Positions 17,894 through 27,665 of a stretch of DNA of 64,000 nucleotides are shown here, piece by piece. Every line of letters begins with the position of its first letter. The stretch's first letter is position 1. Both the position numbers and the translations under genes were made by a program. The DNA comes from Massilia aquatica (GTDB lineage: Bacteria > Pseudomonadota > Gammaproteobacteria > Burkholderiales > Burkholderiaceae_D): the NCBI RefSeq assembly GCF_011682045.1, contig NZ_VVIW01000014.1, positions 62,001 through 126,000 of the forward strand, read 5' to 3'. A model generated the notes under the pieces. The model was not told where the DNA came from. It saw only the letters and a list, made by a program, of their open reading frames with translations, and searched no databases.

Positions 17894-20359
17894 ATGAGGG
17901 CAAGCAATGCTGCGAGCATCTTGCTGGTTGAACAGCAAGATGCCGCCAGTGAAGTGCTGGCGCAACTTTTAAGCGAGCTGGGCCACACGCCTTTGCGGCT
18001 CGACGCGCAAACCGCGATCGCCCATGCCGCCAGTCCCGAACTGGCCCTGATCGTCGTTGATGCCAGCATGACTGCTGCCGGTTCTCGTGCCGATGCCGGT
18101 TCTCGTGCCGATGCCGGGCCCGGTTCTGGTGCCGGTTCCGGTTCTGGCACTGGTGGCGGCGCGGGTTCTGGCGCCGCCAGTGCGCATGGTACCGATGTCA
18201 TCGCCCTCATTGCCCGCCTGCGCGCCGCGCCCGGCCTTTCCGGCCTGGCCCTGATCGTCATCGCGCCCGAAGGCGCCCCGTCCTTCCCGCTCGCGCAAGC
18301 CTACGCGGCCGGCGCCATCGACGTGCTGCCCAGCCCGGTGCTGGCCGTGGCGCTCAAGGCCAAGCTGGCCTTCCTGATCGACGCGCACCAGACCGCCACG
18401 CGCCAGCGCCGCAGCGACAGCGACCTGCGCGACACCCGCGCCCGCCTCGAAATCACCCTGGCCGCGGCCGAGCTGGCCACCTGGACCTGGGATGTCGCGG
18501 CCAACCGCGTCATCGCCGACGCCGCCATGGCGCGCCTGTTCAACGTCCCGCCCGAGATTGCCGCCGGCGGTCCGGTGCAGCATTACCTGAACGCGATCCA
18601 CCCGGATGACCTGCCCCATACCACGGCCCTGATCGACAGCGCGCTCGCCAGCGGCCAGCCGTACGATGTCGAATACCGCGTGCGCGGCAGCGACAAGCTG
18701 TACCACAACGTGATCGCGCGCGGCCAGGTGGTGGGCGACGCCGCCGCGCCGGGCCAGCAGCTGCGCGGCGTGGTGATCGACATCACGCGCCAGAAACAGG
18801 CCGAGGCCCGGCTCGGCGCCAGCGAAGAGCGCTACCGCACCCTGTTCGAGTCGGTCGACACCGGCGTATGCATCATCGAAGTGCTGTTCGAGGGCGACAC
18901 CGCCTTCGACTACCGCTTCATCGAGCTCAACCCGGCGTTCGTCAAGCACACCGGGCTGGTCGACGCGGTCGGCAAGACCGTGCTCGAGATGGTTCCCGGC
19001 CACGACAGCCACTGGTTTTCGACCTATGGCCGGGTCGTCACCAGCGGCGTGCCGGTGCGCCTGGTCGAGGAAGCGCGCGCCATGGGGCGCTGGTTCGATG
19101 TGTACGCCACCCGCGTGGGCGGTCCCGGCAGCCGGCTGGTGGCGGTGTTGTTCACCGACATCAGCGAGCGCGTCGCGGCCGACGCCGAACTGCGCCGCCT
19201 GGCGGCCGACCTGTCCGAAGCCGACCGCCGCAAGACCGAATTCCTGGCTACCCTGGCGCACGAACTGCGCAATCCGCTCGCGCCGATCCGCAGCGGCCTG
19301 CAAGTGCTGCGCCTGAACGCCGGCAACGCCGCCGTGTCCGCGCGCGTGCAAGACATCATGGACCGCCAGCTCGACCACCTGGTGGCGCTGGTGGACGACC
19401 TGCTCGACGTGGCGCGCATCACGCGCGGCCAGATCGCGCTCAAGCCGGAGTGGACCAGCGTGCAGCAGGTCGTCACCGACGCGGTCGACACCAGCCGCCC
19501 GCTGATCGATGGCGCCGGGCACCAGTTGCGCGTCGACCTGCCGGCGCAGCCGCTGGCGCTGTATGCCGATCCGACCCGGATCCGCCAGGTCATCAACAAC
19601 CTGCTCAACAACGCCGCCAGGTACACCCCGCAGGGCGGGCGCATCACCCTGTCGGCGCGCCAGGACGGCGCCGACGTGCTGATCTCGGTCACTGACAACG
19701 GGATCGGCATCGCCGCCGACAAGCTCGCGGCCGTGTTCGACATGTTTACCCAGGTCGGGCGCAGCGCGCATCAGGCGGGCGGGCTGGGCATCGGCCTGTC
19801 GCTGGTGCGCAGCCTGGCCGAACAGCACGGCGGCCAGGTCGGCGCCGCCAGCGCCGGACTGGGCCACGGCAGCGTGTTCAGCGTGCGCCTGCCGCTCGCT
19901 CCCCCCGGCGCGCCGCCCGCCATCCCGGCGCCAGGCAAGAGCGACGCCGCCGCGCCCGCCGCCAGCGCCCTGCGCGTGATCGTTGTCGATGACAATGTGG
20001 ACGCCGCCGCCACCCTGGCCGAACTGCTGACCCTGATCGGCCACGCGGCCGAGGTTGCCAACGACGGCCCGGCGGCGCTGGCCATGGCGGCCCGGCTGCG
20101 CCCGCAAGTGATGTTCCTCGACATCGGCATGCCCGGCATGGATGGCTACGCGCTGGCGCGCGCGCTGCGCCAGGATGGCCGCCACGCCGGGGTGCTGCTG
20201 GTGGCGCTGACCGGCTGGGGCAGCGGCGAGGACCGCGAGCGCACCCGCGCCGCCGGCTTCGATGTGCACCTGACCAAGCCGGTCGACCTTTCCGCCCTGG
20301 CCGATTTGCTGGCCGAACACGCCCGGCGGGCAGGCGCCACGGCGCTTGCGGCATCATGA
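17894..20359 (+). CDS. hybrid sensor histidine kinase with degenerate N-terminal receiver
   Basis: An 821-aa soluble kinase. Order: a receiver-like domain (1-150) interrupted by a Gly/Ser/Ala insert (about 59-95), two PAS domains (about 175-300 and 310-440), HisKA with His ~456 in 'LATLAHELRNPLAPI', HATPase_c ('NNLLNNAARYTP', 'VTDNGIGI', 'GGLGIGLSLV') and a C-terminal receiver ('VIVVDDNVDAAATL', phospho-Asp in 'VMFLDIGMPGMDG', Lys in 'LTKPVDL'). In the N-terminal receiver the acidic pair is altered ('LLVEQQDA') and the Lys is absent, so it is probably not phosphorylated. The stop overlaps the start of a broken second kinase gene (ATGA). Confidence 0.9.
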   Translation: MRASNAASILLVEQQDAASEVLAQLLSELGHTPLRLDAQTAIAHAASPELALIVVDASMTAAGSRADAGSRADAGPGSGAGSGSGTGGGAGSGAASAHGTDVIALIARLRAAPGLSGLALIVIAPEGAPSFPLAQAYAAGAIDVLPSPVLAVALKAKLAFLIDAHQTATRQRRSDSDLRDTRARLEITLAAAELATWTWDVAANRVIADAAMARLFNVPPEIAAGGPVQHYLNAIHPDDLPHTTALIDSALASGQPYDVEYRVRGSDKLYHNVIARGQVVGDAAAPGQQLRGVVIDITRQKQAEARLGASEERYRTLFESVDTGVCIIEVLFEGDTAFDYRFIELNPAFVKHTGLVDAVGKTVLEMVPGHDSHWFSTYGRVVTSGVPVRLVEEARAMGRWFDVYATRVGGPGSRLVAVLFTDISERVAADAELRRLAADLSEADRRKTEFLATLAHELRNPLAPIRSGLQVLRLNAGNAAVSARVQDIMDRQLDHLVALVDDLLDVARITRGQIALKPEWTSVQQVVTDAVDTSRPLIDGAGHQLRVDLPAQPLALYADPTRIRQVINNLLNNAARYTPQGGRITLSARQDGADVLISVTDNGIGIAADKLAAVFDMFTQVGRSAHQAGGLGIGLSLVRSLAEQHGGQVGAASAGLGHGSVFSVRLPLAPPGAPPAIPAPGKSDAAAPAASALRVIVVDDNVDAAATLAELLTLIGHAAEVANDGPAALAMAARLRPQVMFLDIGMPGMDGYALARALRQDGRHAGVLLVALTGWGSGEDRERTRAAGFDVHLTKPVDLSALADLLAEHARRAGATALAAS
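18080..18115 (+). repeat. 18-bp tandem duplication inside coding sequence
   Basis: Two exact copies of GGTTCTCGTGCCGATGCC (18080-18097 and 18098-18115), followed by further GGTTCTGG-like units to about 18,178. It encodes 'GSRADAGSRADAG' and a Gly/Ser run inserted in the receiver-like domain of the hybrid kinase. The length is a multiple of three, so the frame is preserved. Confidence 0.9.
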
Positions 20360-20958
20360 ACCATCACGAGCCACAGCGCCGCGAACAAGAACGCAGCCAG
20401 CGCATCCTGGCCTGCCTTCCCCAGGGTTTTCTGTATATGCATGCCGATTTCCGGGTGCTCCAGATCAATGACGAGGGACTGCGCATCGACGGCCGGCGCG
20501 CGTGAAAGCCATGTTCGGCATTGCGCCCGAGTGCCCGGTCACCCTGGACGATTTTTATGACGGCGTTCATCCCGACGACCGCGCGCGGGCGCGGCCTGCG
20601 CATCATGCTGGTGGACGACAACGTCGATGCGGCCGACATGCTGTCCATGCTGCCCGGACAATCGGGCCATCAGGTGTGGGTGGAACACACGGCACAGGCG
20701 GCGCTGGAACGCACGCGGCACGACCGCCCGCATGTCTGCCTGCTCGACCTCGGCCTGCCGGACGCCAGCGGCTACGAGCTGGCGCAACAGCTGCGCGCGA
20801 TGGACGCCAGCGCCGGCGCGCGACTGGTGGCGGTAACCGGTTACGGCCAAGAAAAAGACCGGGCGCAATCGCTGGCGGCGGGATTCGACTATCATCTGGT
20901 CAAGCCGGTCGATATCGCCGCGCTGGGGTCGATCCTGGCAGCTACCAGTCCAGCGTGA
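20356..20958 (+). pseudogene. internally deleted hybrid histidine kinase; receiver domain remains
   Basis: The ATG at 20356 overlaps the previous stop and opens a PAS-kinase N-terminus ('QRILACLPQGFLYMHADFRV', 'LQINDEGLRIDGRRA') that ends at TGA 20503-20505. The PAS sense continues in another frame ('FGIAPECPVTLDDFYDGVHP', from 20511) and then jumps back, near 20,585, to a complete receiver: 'LRIMLVDDNVDAADML', phospho-Asp in 'VCLLDLGLPDASG', Lys in 'LVKPVDIAALG'. The HisKA and ATPase domains are gone. A stand-alone receiver could still be made from the ATG at 20605. It converges with and overlaps the NUDIX gene by 17 nt. Confidence 0.8.
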
Positions 20959-21379
20959 CCAGCAACTTGCCCATCCTCGGCCAGCACAGGCGCCTCAGTT
21001 CGCTGCGCGCAGCCCAGCGAAAGCCATCGGTTTCCGGGGTCGGCTGGCCGGTCACGGGGTGGGGAAAGAAGCTGGTGCAGACCAGGTGCGCCAGGCTGCT
21101 CAATTCGTCGCCGGCGCGCACCCGGTACAGGTGCAGGCGCTTGTCGCTGCGGTAGGCAAATCCGCCCAGGTCCTCGAAGCGCCCGGGCGCAAACGCAATG
21201 CCGGCTTCCTCGCGCAGCTCGCGCATGGCCGACTCGAGCGTGCTCTCGCCCGGGTCCTGCATGCCTTTGGGGATGTCCCAACTCGGCGTGTTGGTCACGT
21301 GGCACAGCAGCAACTGGCCGGCCGGATTGACCACCAAGGTGCCGCACGAGACGGTCTGTATTTTTTTCGGCGTGCTCAT
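20942..21379 (-). CDS. NUDIX hydrolase
   Basis: A 145-aa NUDIX pyrophosphohydrolase. The Nudix box GX5EX7REUXEEXGU is fully present: 'GMQDPGESTLESAMRELREE' and then AGI. The N-terminus 'VSCGTLVVNPAGQLLLCHVT' and 'SWDIPKGMQDPGE' resemble house-cleaning Ap4A/NUDIX enzymes rather than MutT. The substrate is unknown. It is the last gene of a minus-strand operon after the hybrid kinase and the beta-solenoid-like protein (4-nt gap). The ATG at 21379 was chosen; upstream sequence in frame is unconserved. Confidence 0.9.
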   Translation of the reverse strand: MSTPKKIQTVSCGTLVVNPAGQLLLCHVTNTPSWDIPKGMQDPGESTLESAMRELREEAGIAFAPGRFEDLGGFAYRSDKRLHLYRVRAGDELSSLAHLVCTSFFPHPVTGQPTPETDGFRWAARSELRRLCWPRMGKLLVTLDW

Positions 21380-21383
21380 CGGC

Positions 21384-22046
21384 TCAGCGCAGCAGGGACA
21401 GGCCATCGTTGACCGCATCCAGGATGCGGTCGTCGATGGGATCGCCGTCGGCGTCAAGGAAACGCGGCGCCAGGATCTGCCCAAGCGCGTCGCCGCTGAA
21501 GTGGGCCGGAATATTCAGGTGGCCAAGCGCGCTGATCACGTGCGGGCACGCCACCTCGCCATGGAAGGTCATCTCGAAATCATTGCTGAGGATAGTGTCG
21601 GCGCGGGTGTCGCCACCGACCTCGAGCGAGCCGTGGTTGTATTTGCCGTAAATCGTGGACTGGACCGCCAGGTCGCCCACCACCTGGGTCGCGCCGCCGC
21701 CCAGGCACAGGCTGTGCACGGCCAGCTTGCCGCCCACAATCAGGGACGGCGCCCAGTCGGTGTCGCGATCGACCAGGATCGCGGCGGGCGCGTCCAGGTT
21801 GCCAGTGACCACGACCGCGCAGACGATCTTGTCGGCAGGCACTTGCGCCAGCAGGCCGGCGAACAGGTCTTCCATGTGCATCGGCCCGGCCCCGGCGCAG
21901 GACCAGTCGCCCGCGACAAACAGGGCCAGCATTTCCTCCTCCTTCATGGCGTGCGCGCCGAGCGCCCCGTTGAGGTCATCGAGGGGACCGAACACGGCGG
22001 TCACCGCCACGCGCGCGGGGACGATCACGGGAATACTGCTGTTCAT
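21384..22046 (-). CDS. hypothetical protein, beta-solenoid-like
   Basis: A 220-aa acidic protein. Its centre carries short periodic strands with Gly/Val turns: 'VCAVVVTGNLDAPAAILVD', 'SLIVGGKLAVHSLCLGGGAT', 'QVVGDLAVQSTIYGKYNHGS', 'LEVGGDTRADTILSNDFEM'. This is the look of a bactofilin or polymer-forming beta-solenoid, although length and termini differ from bactofilins. No catalytic motif was seen. The ATG overlaps the stop of the upstream hybrid kinase (ATGA), so it is co-translated with it. Function is unknown. Confidence 0.75.
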   Translation of the reverse strand: MNSSIPVIVPARVAVTAVFGPLDDLNGALGAHAMKEEEMLALFVAGDWSCAGAGPMHMEDLFAGLLAQVPADKIVCAVVVTGNLDAPAAILVDRDTDWAPSLIVGGKLAVHSLCLGGGATQVVGDLAVQSTIYGKYNHGSLEVGGDTRADTILSNDFEMTFHGEVACPHVISALGHLNIPAHFSGDALGQILAPRFLDADGDPIDDRILDAVNDGLSLLR

Positions 22047-24511
22047 GACTGCTCCTTGGCAAGGGATGGATCGGAAAACAAGGCGGAGGCGGCGGCCGCC
22101 GCCAGCACGCTGGTGAGGGCGTTCATGTCGACCGGCTTGGTCAGGTGGCGGTCGAACCCGGCCTGCTGCGACATGAGCACGTCGGCGCGCGCGCCCCAGC
22201 CGGTCAGGGCCACCAGCAACACGCCATCGAGCTCGCCGCTGGCGCGGATCGCGCGCGCCAGCTGGTGGCCACTCATGCCGGGCAGGCCGATGTCGAGAAA
22301 GGCCAGGTGCGGGCGGAACGCGCAGGCCAGCAGCAGGCCCTGCTCGCCGTCGGGCGCCACCCGGGTGCTGTGGCCGAGCGCCTCGAGCAGGGTCGAGAGG
22401 GTCGCGCCGGCGTCGACGTTATCGTCCACCACCAGCACCCGCAGCGCGCCGGCCGCGCTGGCGCCGGACGGCGGCGGCGCCAGCGCCGCAGGATTGCCGA
22501 GGTGCAGCGGCAGGCGCACGGTGAAGGTGCTGCCCTGGTCGCGTCCGGCGCTGGCGGCGCTGACGCTGCCCCCATGCAGCTCGACCAGGCGGCGCACCAG
22601 CGACAGCCCGATTCCCAGCCCGCCCTGCGAGCGCTCCAGGCTGCGCCCGACCTGGGTAAACATGTCGAACAGGGTGCCCATGTCTTCTTGCGAAATGCCA
22701 ACCCCGTTGTCCAGCACCGACAGTACCGCCTCATCGCCCTCGCGCAGCGCGCGCAGCACGATGCGCCCGCCCGCCGGGGTGTACTTGGCGGCGTTGTTGA
22801 GCAGGTTGCTGAGCACCTGCACGATGCGGGTCACGTCGACGTCGAGCGGCAAGGTGTCGGCCGCCATTTCGACGGTGAACGCATGGCGGCCGGCGTTCAG
22901 CGCCGCCGTGCTCGTTTCGATGGCCATCGCGGCCAGGGTGGCGACATCGCTCGCTTCCCGCTTGAGTTCGATCTTGCCGCGCGTGATGCGCGCCACATCC
23001 AGCAAATCGTTGACCAGGTGAATCAAATGGCCGAGCTGGCGGTCCATCATCTCGTGCACCTTGGCCAGCTTGGGGGCGCCGGACGCCGCCATGCGGATCA
23101 GGTCGAGCCCGGTGCGGATCGGCGCCAGCGGGTTGCGCAGCTCGTGCGCCAGGGTGGCCAGGAACTCGGACTTGCGCCGGTCGGCCTCGGCCAGGTCGGC
23201 CGCCACCCGGCGCAGCTCGTTTTCGGCCTGCTTTTGCGCGGTAATGTCGCGCATGATCGAGGCCAGGCCGATATTCTGTCCTTCGTCGTCGAACACGGCA
23301 AAACCCTTGTAATAGATGGGCAGGATGGCGCCGCTTTCAAAGTTGCGCATGCGCAGTTCGCCTTCCCAGCGCGCCTGCGGGCCGCGCACGGCCGGCAATA
23401 CCACCGCCTCGACAAAGGCCTGGCACTCGGGCGCAAAAAAGTCGCCCAGGCGGTAGTTGCCCAAGGCGTCGCCCAAGGCCGCATCCGGGGCCAGCCCCGC
23501 CAGGCGGCGCCCGGCCGGGTTGACGTAGCTGGTGCGCGCCTCCGAACTGGCGATGCCGATGAAGTCGGACGATTGCGCCGCCACCGCGGCCAGGCGCCGC
23601 ATGCCTTCCTCGGCGCGCTGGGAACGCTGGCGCGATTCGCCCAGTTGCAGCTCGGACATTTCGAGCTGCTCGGCGGCCAGGCGCTCGGCCGTGGCGTCGC
23701 GAAAAATCTTGGCGTAGCCGCGCAGCTTGCCGGTGTCGTCCCACAGCGGCACCATCACACCATCGGCGAAAAAGCGGGCGCCGTCGCGCCGCAGGTGCCA
23801 GCGCTTGTCGTCGGCGCGCCCGGTCTCGCGCGCCATGCGCATTTCGCGCTGCGGTACGCCGGCGGCGCGGTCTTCCGGCGTGAAAATGATGGCGTTCGGC
23901 TCGCCGCAGGCCTTGGCCGCGAACCAGCCCGTGATGGTTTCGGCGCCGCCTTCCCATTCGGTGACGATGCCGTCGGTATCGGTGCCGATGAAGGCGTAAT
24001 CGCGGGTGTTGTCGAGAATCAGGCGAATCCGCTCGTCCCGTGTGCGCAGCGCCGCCAGGTGGCTGGCCTGCGCATGCAGGGCGATCTCGGCGGTTTTGCG
24101 GTACAGGTCGATGAACACGGCCACCTTGGCGCGCAGGATCACCGGACTGATCGGCTTGGTCAGGTAATCGACCGCGCCCAGCGCGTACGCCTGCTCCACG
24201 TGGGCGCGGTCGTCGCCGGCGGCGGTCAGGAAGATGATCGGCACGGTGCGCGAACGCGGGTGGCTGCGGATCAGCGCGGCCGCTTCGAAGCCGCTCATGG
24301 TCGGCATGTGCACGTCCATCAGCACCACCGCGAATTCGCGCACCAGCAACTCGCGCAGCGCCTGCTCGCCGGAGGTCACACTGACCAGCACTTCGTCGAG
24401 CTCGGCCAGCACCGCCTGGAGCACCTGCAGGTTGGCGTCCTGGTCGTCCACCAGCAGGATATTGATTCTGCCGTTGATCTGGGCCTGGGGCGTGCTGTTC
24501 TCGTTGAGCAT
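22043..24511 (-). CDS. hybrid sensor histidine kinase (REC-PAS-PAS-HisKA-HATPase-REC)
   Basis: An 822-aa soluble kinase. An intact N-terminal receiver ('ILLVDDQDANLQVLQ', phospho-Asp in 'VVLMDVHMPTMSG', Lys in 'YLTKPISP') is followed by two PAS domains ('DYAFIGTDTDGIVTEWEGGA' and a second near residue 310), HisKA with His ~455 in 'LATLAHELRNPLAPIRTG', HATPase_c ('NNAAKYTPAGGRI', 'VLDNGVGI', 'GLGIGLSLVRRL') and a C-terminal receiver ('VLVVDDNVDAGATL', 'LTKPVDMNAL'). The frame stays open far upstream only because GC-rich antisense lacks stops; the ATG at 24511 is the start of homology. First gene of an operon with the solenoid-like and NUDIX genes. Confidence 0.9.
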   Translation of the reverse strand: MLNENSTPQAQINGRINILLVDDQDANLQVLQAVLAELDEVLVSVTSGEQALRELLVREFAVVLMDVHMPTMSGFEAAALIRSHPRSRTVPIIFLTAAGDDRAHVEQAYALGAVDYLTKPISPVILRAKVAVFIDLYRKTAEIALHAQASHLAALRTRDERIRLILDNTRDYAFIGTDTDGIVTEWEGGAETITGWFAAKACGEPNAIIFTPEDRAAGVPQREMRMARETGRADDKRWHLRRDGARFFADGVMVPLWDDTGKLRGYAKIFRDATAERLAAEQLEMSELQLGESRQRSQRAEEGMRRLAAVAAQSSDFIGIASSEARTSYVNPAGRRLAGLAPDAALGDALGNYRLGDFFAPECQAFVEAVVLPAVRGPQARWEGELRMRNFESGAILPIYYKGFAVFDDEGQNIGLASIMRDITAQKQAENELRRVAADLAEADRRKSEFLATLAHELRNPLAPIRTGLDLIRMAASGAPKLAKVHEMMDRQLGHLIHLVNDLLDVARITRGKIELKREASDVATLAAMAIETSTAALNAGRHAFTVEMAADTLPLDVDVTRIVQVLSNLLNNAAKYTPAGGRIVLRALREGDEAVLSVLDNGVGISQEDMGTLFDMFTQVGRSLERSQGGLGIGLSLVRRLVELHGGSVSAASAGRDQGSTFTVRLPLHLGNPAALAPPPSGASAAGALRVLVVDDNVDAGATLSTLLEALGHSTRVAPDGEQGLLLACAFRPHLAFLDIGLPGMSGHQLARAIRASGELDGVLLVALTGWGARADVLMSQQAGFDRHLTKPVDMNALTSVLAAAAASALFSDPSLAKEQS

Positions 24512-24682
24512 GGGGTATCCGATGTGCCTCGTGGCGATCGCCCAGGTCAAGAGCGCAATGTAGGCCGAAGATGAAAAAAAGTCAATTGTGCAAGAATCAA
24601 AGAATATTTTTAAAGTTTGGGAACTTACAGCAGTCACGCCCTCTCCAAAGCTGTTTGCACCTTTGCAAGGTGGGGGTATCGC

Positions 24683-27580
24683 ATGCCTGAACGATTCCTG
24701 GCGTCCGCATTGCCGCAACATGAAGCCGCCGAACTGTACCGGCTGATGGTGGTCGGCATCCGCGAGGTGGCCGTGTTCCTGATGGACCCCGGCGGTTATA
24801 TTACCGTCTGGAGCCGCGGCACCCAGGACATGAAAGGCTATACGGCGGACGAAGCGATCGGCAGCCATCTCGCGCGCCTGTACACCGACGAGGATCGCGA
24901 ACGCGGCTGGCCGCAGCACAACCTCGCCAAGGCCGCGGAGACCGGCTTTTACAGCGAGGAAACGTGGCGCAAGCGCAAGGACGGCAGCCTGTTCTGGGCG
25001 CGCATCGCCCTCACCGCCCTGCGCGGGGACGATGGCCAACTGCTGGGTTTTTCCAAGATCACCATGGACCTGACCCACCACAAGCTGCTCGAAGCATGCA
25101 CGAAAGAAAAACAGGAAATCGACCTGATCCTTCGCGCGGCCCAGGCCGGCACCTGGAAGTGGCATGTCGACAGCGGCCAGATCGACCTGTCGCGCCACCT
25201 GCGTGAACTGCTCGGCTACGATGGCGAGCCGGAACAGCTCGACTTTGACGCCTGGCTGGCGCTGGTGCACGAAGACGAGCGCGCGCGCTTTCGCACCTTG
25301 CTCGAAGACACCTGCCGCGATCCCCTGACGGCGCCCATCGAAACCGAACTGCGTTTTCTGCGCAGCGACGGCCGCAGCCAGTGGTTTTTCCTGCGCGCCA
25401 ACTGGCACCGCAGCATCGAGGACGGGCCGATGCAGTTCCTCGGCGTGTGCGTCGGCATCGACAGCCTCAAGACAGCCGAGCAAGACAAGGAACGCCTGCT
25501 GTCGCAGCTGCGCCAGGAACGCTCGCGCTTTTCCGATATTCTCGAGCAGATGCCCTCGGGCGTGGTGCTGGCCGACGTGCCCTCCGGCCGCCTGACCTAC
25601 CAGAACCGGGCCGCCGCCAGCATGATGGGGCGCGATTTTTCCGGGGTCGACAGCTATCACGATTACCGCGACTATGTGTTCGTCGACGCCCAGGGCGCGC
25701 GCATCGCCCTGGAAGACTTGCCGCTCGCGCGCACCGTGCGCGGCCATGACGTGGCGCGCACCGAAGGGCTGATCTACGAACGCGCCGATGGCGAACGCCT
25801 GCATATCGATGTCACCACCGCCGCGATCGTCGACAGCGATGGCGTGGCGCGGGTCGCCATTGCTGTGCTGCACGATGTCAGCCAGCTGAAACACACGGAA
25901 ATGGCCGCCGCCGCCGAAAAGGAGCGCGCCCTGGTGACCCTGGCGGCGCTCACCGACGGTGTGGTCACGGCCGACCGCGACGGCGCCATCATGACCGTCA
26001 ATCCGGCCGCCGAGCGCATGATTGGCGTGCTTGAGCAGGCTGCGCGCGGGCTGCGCTTTCGCGACCTGCTGCACATCGATGAGCCGGCCGCCGCCGAGGC
26101 CACCTTCGGCGCCATCGAGCGCTGCCTGGGCCAGCACCAGACCACCGACGCTCTGCCGCACGCCACCCTGGTATCCCAGGACGGCACCCGTTTCGCGGTC
26201 GAGAACGCCGTGGCCCCGGTGATCCTCGATAGCGGCGAGCTGATCGGCGCGGTGCTGATCATGCACGACGTCACCGAATCGAAGCGCCTGCTGCGCCGCC
26301 TCGGCTTCGAGGCCAGCCACGACGCCCTCACCGGCCTGGTCAACCGGCGCGAGTTCGAACTGCGCCTGCAGCGCGCCATCGAGCGGGCCCAGCATCCGGG
26401 CGGGGCCTGCGCAGCCTTGCTGTACATGGACCTGGACCAGTTCAAGGTGGTCAACGATACCTGCGGACACCAGGCTGGCGATGAGCTGCTCAAGCGCCTG
26501 GCCACTACCTACAGCGAGCACGTGCGCGAGCGCGATACCCTGGCGCGCATCGGCGGCGACGAGTTTGCGCTCATCATCGAACACTGCGGCGTCGACGAAG
26601 CGATGGCGGTGGCGCAAAAGATCCTCGACGCCACCCGCTCGTTTCGCTACGTGTGCAAGGGGCGCGTGTTCCAGCTCGGCGTCTCGATCGGGCTGACCCC
26701 GATCGACGCCGGCACCATCAGCGTCGAAGAAGCCATGCGGCGCGCCGACCACGCCTGCTACATCGCCAAGGACCGCGGGCGCAACCGCATATACGTGCAC
26801 TACAAGGGCGACCTCGACTTTGCCCAGCGGCGCAGCGACATGCACTGGGTCACGCGCCTGACGCACGCCTTCCAGAACGAGCAGTTGCAGCTGTACTACC
26901 AGCCGATCCTGCCGCTCGACGATGACGACGGGCCGCGCCACTACGAAATCCTGCTGCGCATGCGCAACGGCCGCAACGGGCCGATCGCGCCGGGCGTGTT
27001 CCTGCCGGCCGCCGAGCGCTACGATGTGATCGTCAAGATCGACCGCTGGGTGCTGACGCGCACTTTGGAGTGGCTTGCGAGCAACCCGGAGCATATGGAT
27101 GCGCTCGAAATGTGCAGCATCAACCTGTCGCGCCGTTCGCTGGGCGACCCCAGCTTTCACAAATTCGCGGCCGATCTGATCGATGCCTCCGAGGTAGCGG
27201 CCGACAAGCTGTGTTTCGAGATCACCGAAAACGGTGCGATTGCCGATATGCAAAAGACGATTTCCTTCATCGAAGCGCTGTCGGCGCGCGGCTGCCGCTT
27301 TTCGCTGGACGATTTCGGCACCGGGATGACCTCCTTTGCGTATCTGAAGCAATTACCGGTCAATTACATCAAGATCGATGGCTCGTTCATCCAGATGATG
27401 TCGTCCAGCCAGGTCGATTTCGAGATGGTGCGTTTCACCAACGACATCAGCCACATGATGGGGCGCAAGACGATTGCCGAATACGTGACCGACTCGGCCA
27501 TCCTGGCGAGCCTGAAAGCGATCGGGGTCGACTTTGCGCAAGGCTACTGGGTCGGCAAGCCGCGCCCGCTGACGCCCTGA
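24683..27580 (+). CDS. PAS-GGDEF-EAL protein (c-di-GMP metabolism)
   Basis: A 965-aa cytoplasmic protein with four PAS domains (about 10-130, 140-260, 280-400, 420-540), a GGDEF domain and an EAL domain. GGDEF is canonical ('RIGGDEFALIIEH', about 623-628), with RERD five residues upstream as an I-site. The EAL motif reads 'YEILLRMR', but the metal and catalytic residues are kept: Asn in 'CSINLSRRS', Glu in 'FEITENGAI', 'LDDFGTGMTSFAYL', Lys in 'YIKIDGSF', Glu in 'TIAEYVTD', Gln in 'DFAQGYWVG'. It may therefore be bifunctional. The ATG at 24683 follows GGTGGGGG; it diverges from the hybrid kinase. Confidence 0.92.
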   Translation: MPERFLASALPQHEAAELYRLMVVGIREVAVFLMDPGGYITVWSRGTQDMKGYTADEAIGSHLARLYTDEDRERGWPQHNLAKAAETGFYSEETWRKRKDGSLFWARIALTALRGDDGQLLGFSKITMDLTHHKLLEACTKEKQEIDLILRAAQAGTWKWHVDSGQIDLSRHLRELLGYDGEPEQLDFDAWLALVHEDERARFRTLLEDTCRDPLTAPIETELRFLRSDGRSQWFFLRANWHRSIEDGPMQFLGVCVGIDSLKTAEQDKERLLSQLRQERSRFSDILEQMPSGVVLADVPSGRLTYQNRAAASMMGRDFSGVDSYHDYRDYVFVDAQGARIALEDLPLARTVRGHDVARTEGLIYERADGERLHIDVTTAAIVDSDGVARVAIAVLHDVSQLKHTEMAAAAEKERALVTLAALTDGVVTADRDGAIMTVNPAAERMIGVLEQAARGLRFRDLLHIDEPAAAEATFGAIERCLGQHQTTDALPHATLVSQDGTRFAVENAVAPVILDSGELIGAVLIMHDVTESKRLLRRLGFEASHDALTGLVNRREFELRLQRAIERAQHPGGACAALLYMDLDQFKVVNDTCGHQAGDELLKRLATTYSEHVRERDTLARIGGDEFALIIEHCGVDEAMAVAQKILDATRSFRYVCKGRVFQLGVSIGLTPIDAGTISVEEAMRRADHACYIAKDRGRNRIYVHYKGDLDFAQRRSDMHWVTRLTHAFQNEQLQLYYQPILPLDDDDGPRHYEILLRMRNGRNGPIAPGVFLPAAERYDVIVKIDRWVLTRTLEWLASNPEHMDALEMCSINLSRRSLGDPSFHKFAADLIDASEVAADKLCFEITENGAIADMQKTISFIEALSARGCRFSLDDFGTGMTSFAYLKQLPVNYIKIDGSFIQMMSSSQVDFEMVRFTNDISHMMGRKTIAEYVTDSAILASLKAIGVDFAQGYWVGKPRPLTP

Positions 27581-27665
27581 GCTGGCGCGCACCGGAGCGG
27601 AAAGGATGGGTATATAGTCGGGGAACCCCGGTCCGCCGCGTCGACCGTCCAGTAAAGGCCCCACC

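Noticed and set aside
22043-27352. A 1769-codon open frame on the minus strand
   Set aside because: Only the part from 24511 to 22043 is a real kinase; the rest is stop-free antisense of the plus-strand PAS-GGDEF-EAL gene, a usual effect of high GC content.
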